Positions 13,050-13,440 of a DNA stretch of 13,440 nt are shown piece by piece. This DNA comes from Clostridiales bacterium UBA4696 (GTDB taxonomy: Bacteria > Bacillota > Clostridia > Oscillospirales > Oscillospiraceae). A program made the translations under genes and the position numbers. The stretch lies in assembly GCA_002404795.1 (NCBI GenBank), contig DHKK01000101.1:1-13440 (forward strand), read 5' to 3'. The notes below the pieces were generated by a model. The model saw nothing but the letters and a program-made list of their open reading frames with translations. It was not told the DNA's origin and did no database searches. How positions within the stretch are numbered: position 1 is the first letter of the stretch; every line of letters begins with the position of its first letter.

Positions 13050-13440
13050 TTTCTTTAGTATACCAGTCCTGCTTGCTTTCGTCGAGAGATATTTCCAAAT
13101 GTACGGCAGATTCTATCATCCCCAAAAGTTCTGTCTTAGATAGACCGCCTGCGTTAGCTTTCTGAAGATACCAATGCCGTGCGTCCTTTGTCAGCTCCGC
13201 TTCTATGATGGCCACGTTCAGTGTCCAGCCGATTTTCATCGCCAGACGGAGGAACGTTTGGTCATTTTCATAAGTCCGATAAAAATCGCGCATCCGGCGC
13301 ACATTGCGCGGAGAAAAGCCTGCGCGGTCAGGGAAATTTGCCTGCAAGAACTCTGCGGCTGCAACCGCTGCGCCCTTCTCCGGGCGCTGGCTGATAGCCT
13401 TGCCAATGGCATAGATTTCGTCCATCTGCGGAAGATTCTG
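12811..13440 (-). CDS. DUF1016 N-terminal (YhcG-type) protein, partial and probably degenerate
   Basis: The frame is open to the window edge (QNLPQMDEIYAIGKAI upstream of the first ATG at 13425), so the 5' end may be missing. The first 110 or so residues after that ATG match the DUF1016 N-terminal helical domain: SPRNVRRMRDFYRTYENDQT, then LAMKIGWTLNVAIIEAELTKDARHWYLQKA and GLSKTELLGMIESAVHLEISLDE. In full-length family members this precedes a PD-(D/E)XK nuclease domain, which is absent. After about residue 120 the sequence becomes Arg/Gln/Pro-rich and unlike a folded domain, while another frame looks more natural, suggesting a frameshift or fusion to unrelated sequence. Full-length relatives are associated with mobile elements and DNA metabolism; this copy is probably not a working nuclease. 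Confidence 0.65.
   Translation of the reverse strand, partial: QNLPQMDEIYAIGKAISQRPEKGAAVAAAEFLQANFPDRAGFSPRNVRRMRDFYRTYENDQTFLRLAMKIGWTLNVAIIEAELTKDARHWYLQKANAGGLSKTELLGMIESAVHLEISLDESKQDWYTKENDECSERMQHKENCVLLLQSDDQSCNEGLGKESWNDVPRLQQRLRRQDVPPDELCRPPWQCGRFMLYRRLWRNMVGCAG

Overview
The window is a high-GC Firmicute chromosome segment with every credible gene on the minus strand. LPXTG surface proteins, class C sortase, SpaA/Cna-B-type pilins and a Bro-N gene suggest a gut Oscillospiraceae/Ruminococcaceae genome (Faecalibacterium, Gemmiger or Subdoligranulum-like). That placement is inferred from style of sequence, not from a marker gene.

Region A (about 10460 down to 134) is a sortase-assembled pilus operon read right to left. 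In transcription order it holds: a candidate promoter and a leader with a terminator-like hairpin; a small coiled-coil protein; signal peptidase I; a very large tip adhesin (signal segment, His/Cys repeats, CHAP domain, more His/Cys repeats, fibro-slime domain, a SpaA-type domain carrying an inserted ricin-like lectin, LPGTG anchor); the major shaft pilin (LPSTG); a class C pilus sortase; a minor/basal pilin (LPQTG); and a second sortase. Genes overlap or nearly abut, except that an 86-bp gap with a strong GC hairpin separates shaft pilin from sortase C. Expected logic: signal peptidase processes the precursors, sortase C joins pilins through a PK-motif lysine, and the last sortase anchors the pilus.

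Two lesions affect the operon. The adhesin is split by a one-base frame change between about 6877 and 6896, leaving a secreted half without an anchor and an anchored half without a signal peptide. The last sortase is cut off after its catalytic His by the end of an insertion sequence, whose transposase start (74 to 1) runs off the window. The IS end forms a long hairpin that contains the transposase ribosome binding site.

Region B (10460 to 11000) has no credible gene but is dense in inverted repeats: three internal stem-loops followed by two tandem minus-strand intrinsic terminators. It may be a structured RNA or a dispersed repeat.

Region C (11001 to 13440) is lower in GC and accessory in character: a Bro-N (DinD/antirepressor-like) gene, a gene of unknown function, and the remains of a DUF1016 (YhcG-type) gene whose 3' part changes frame.
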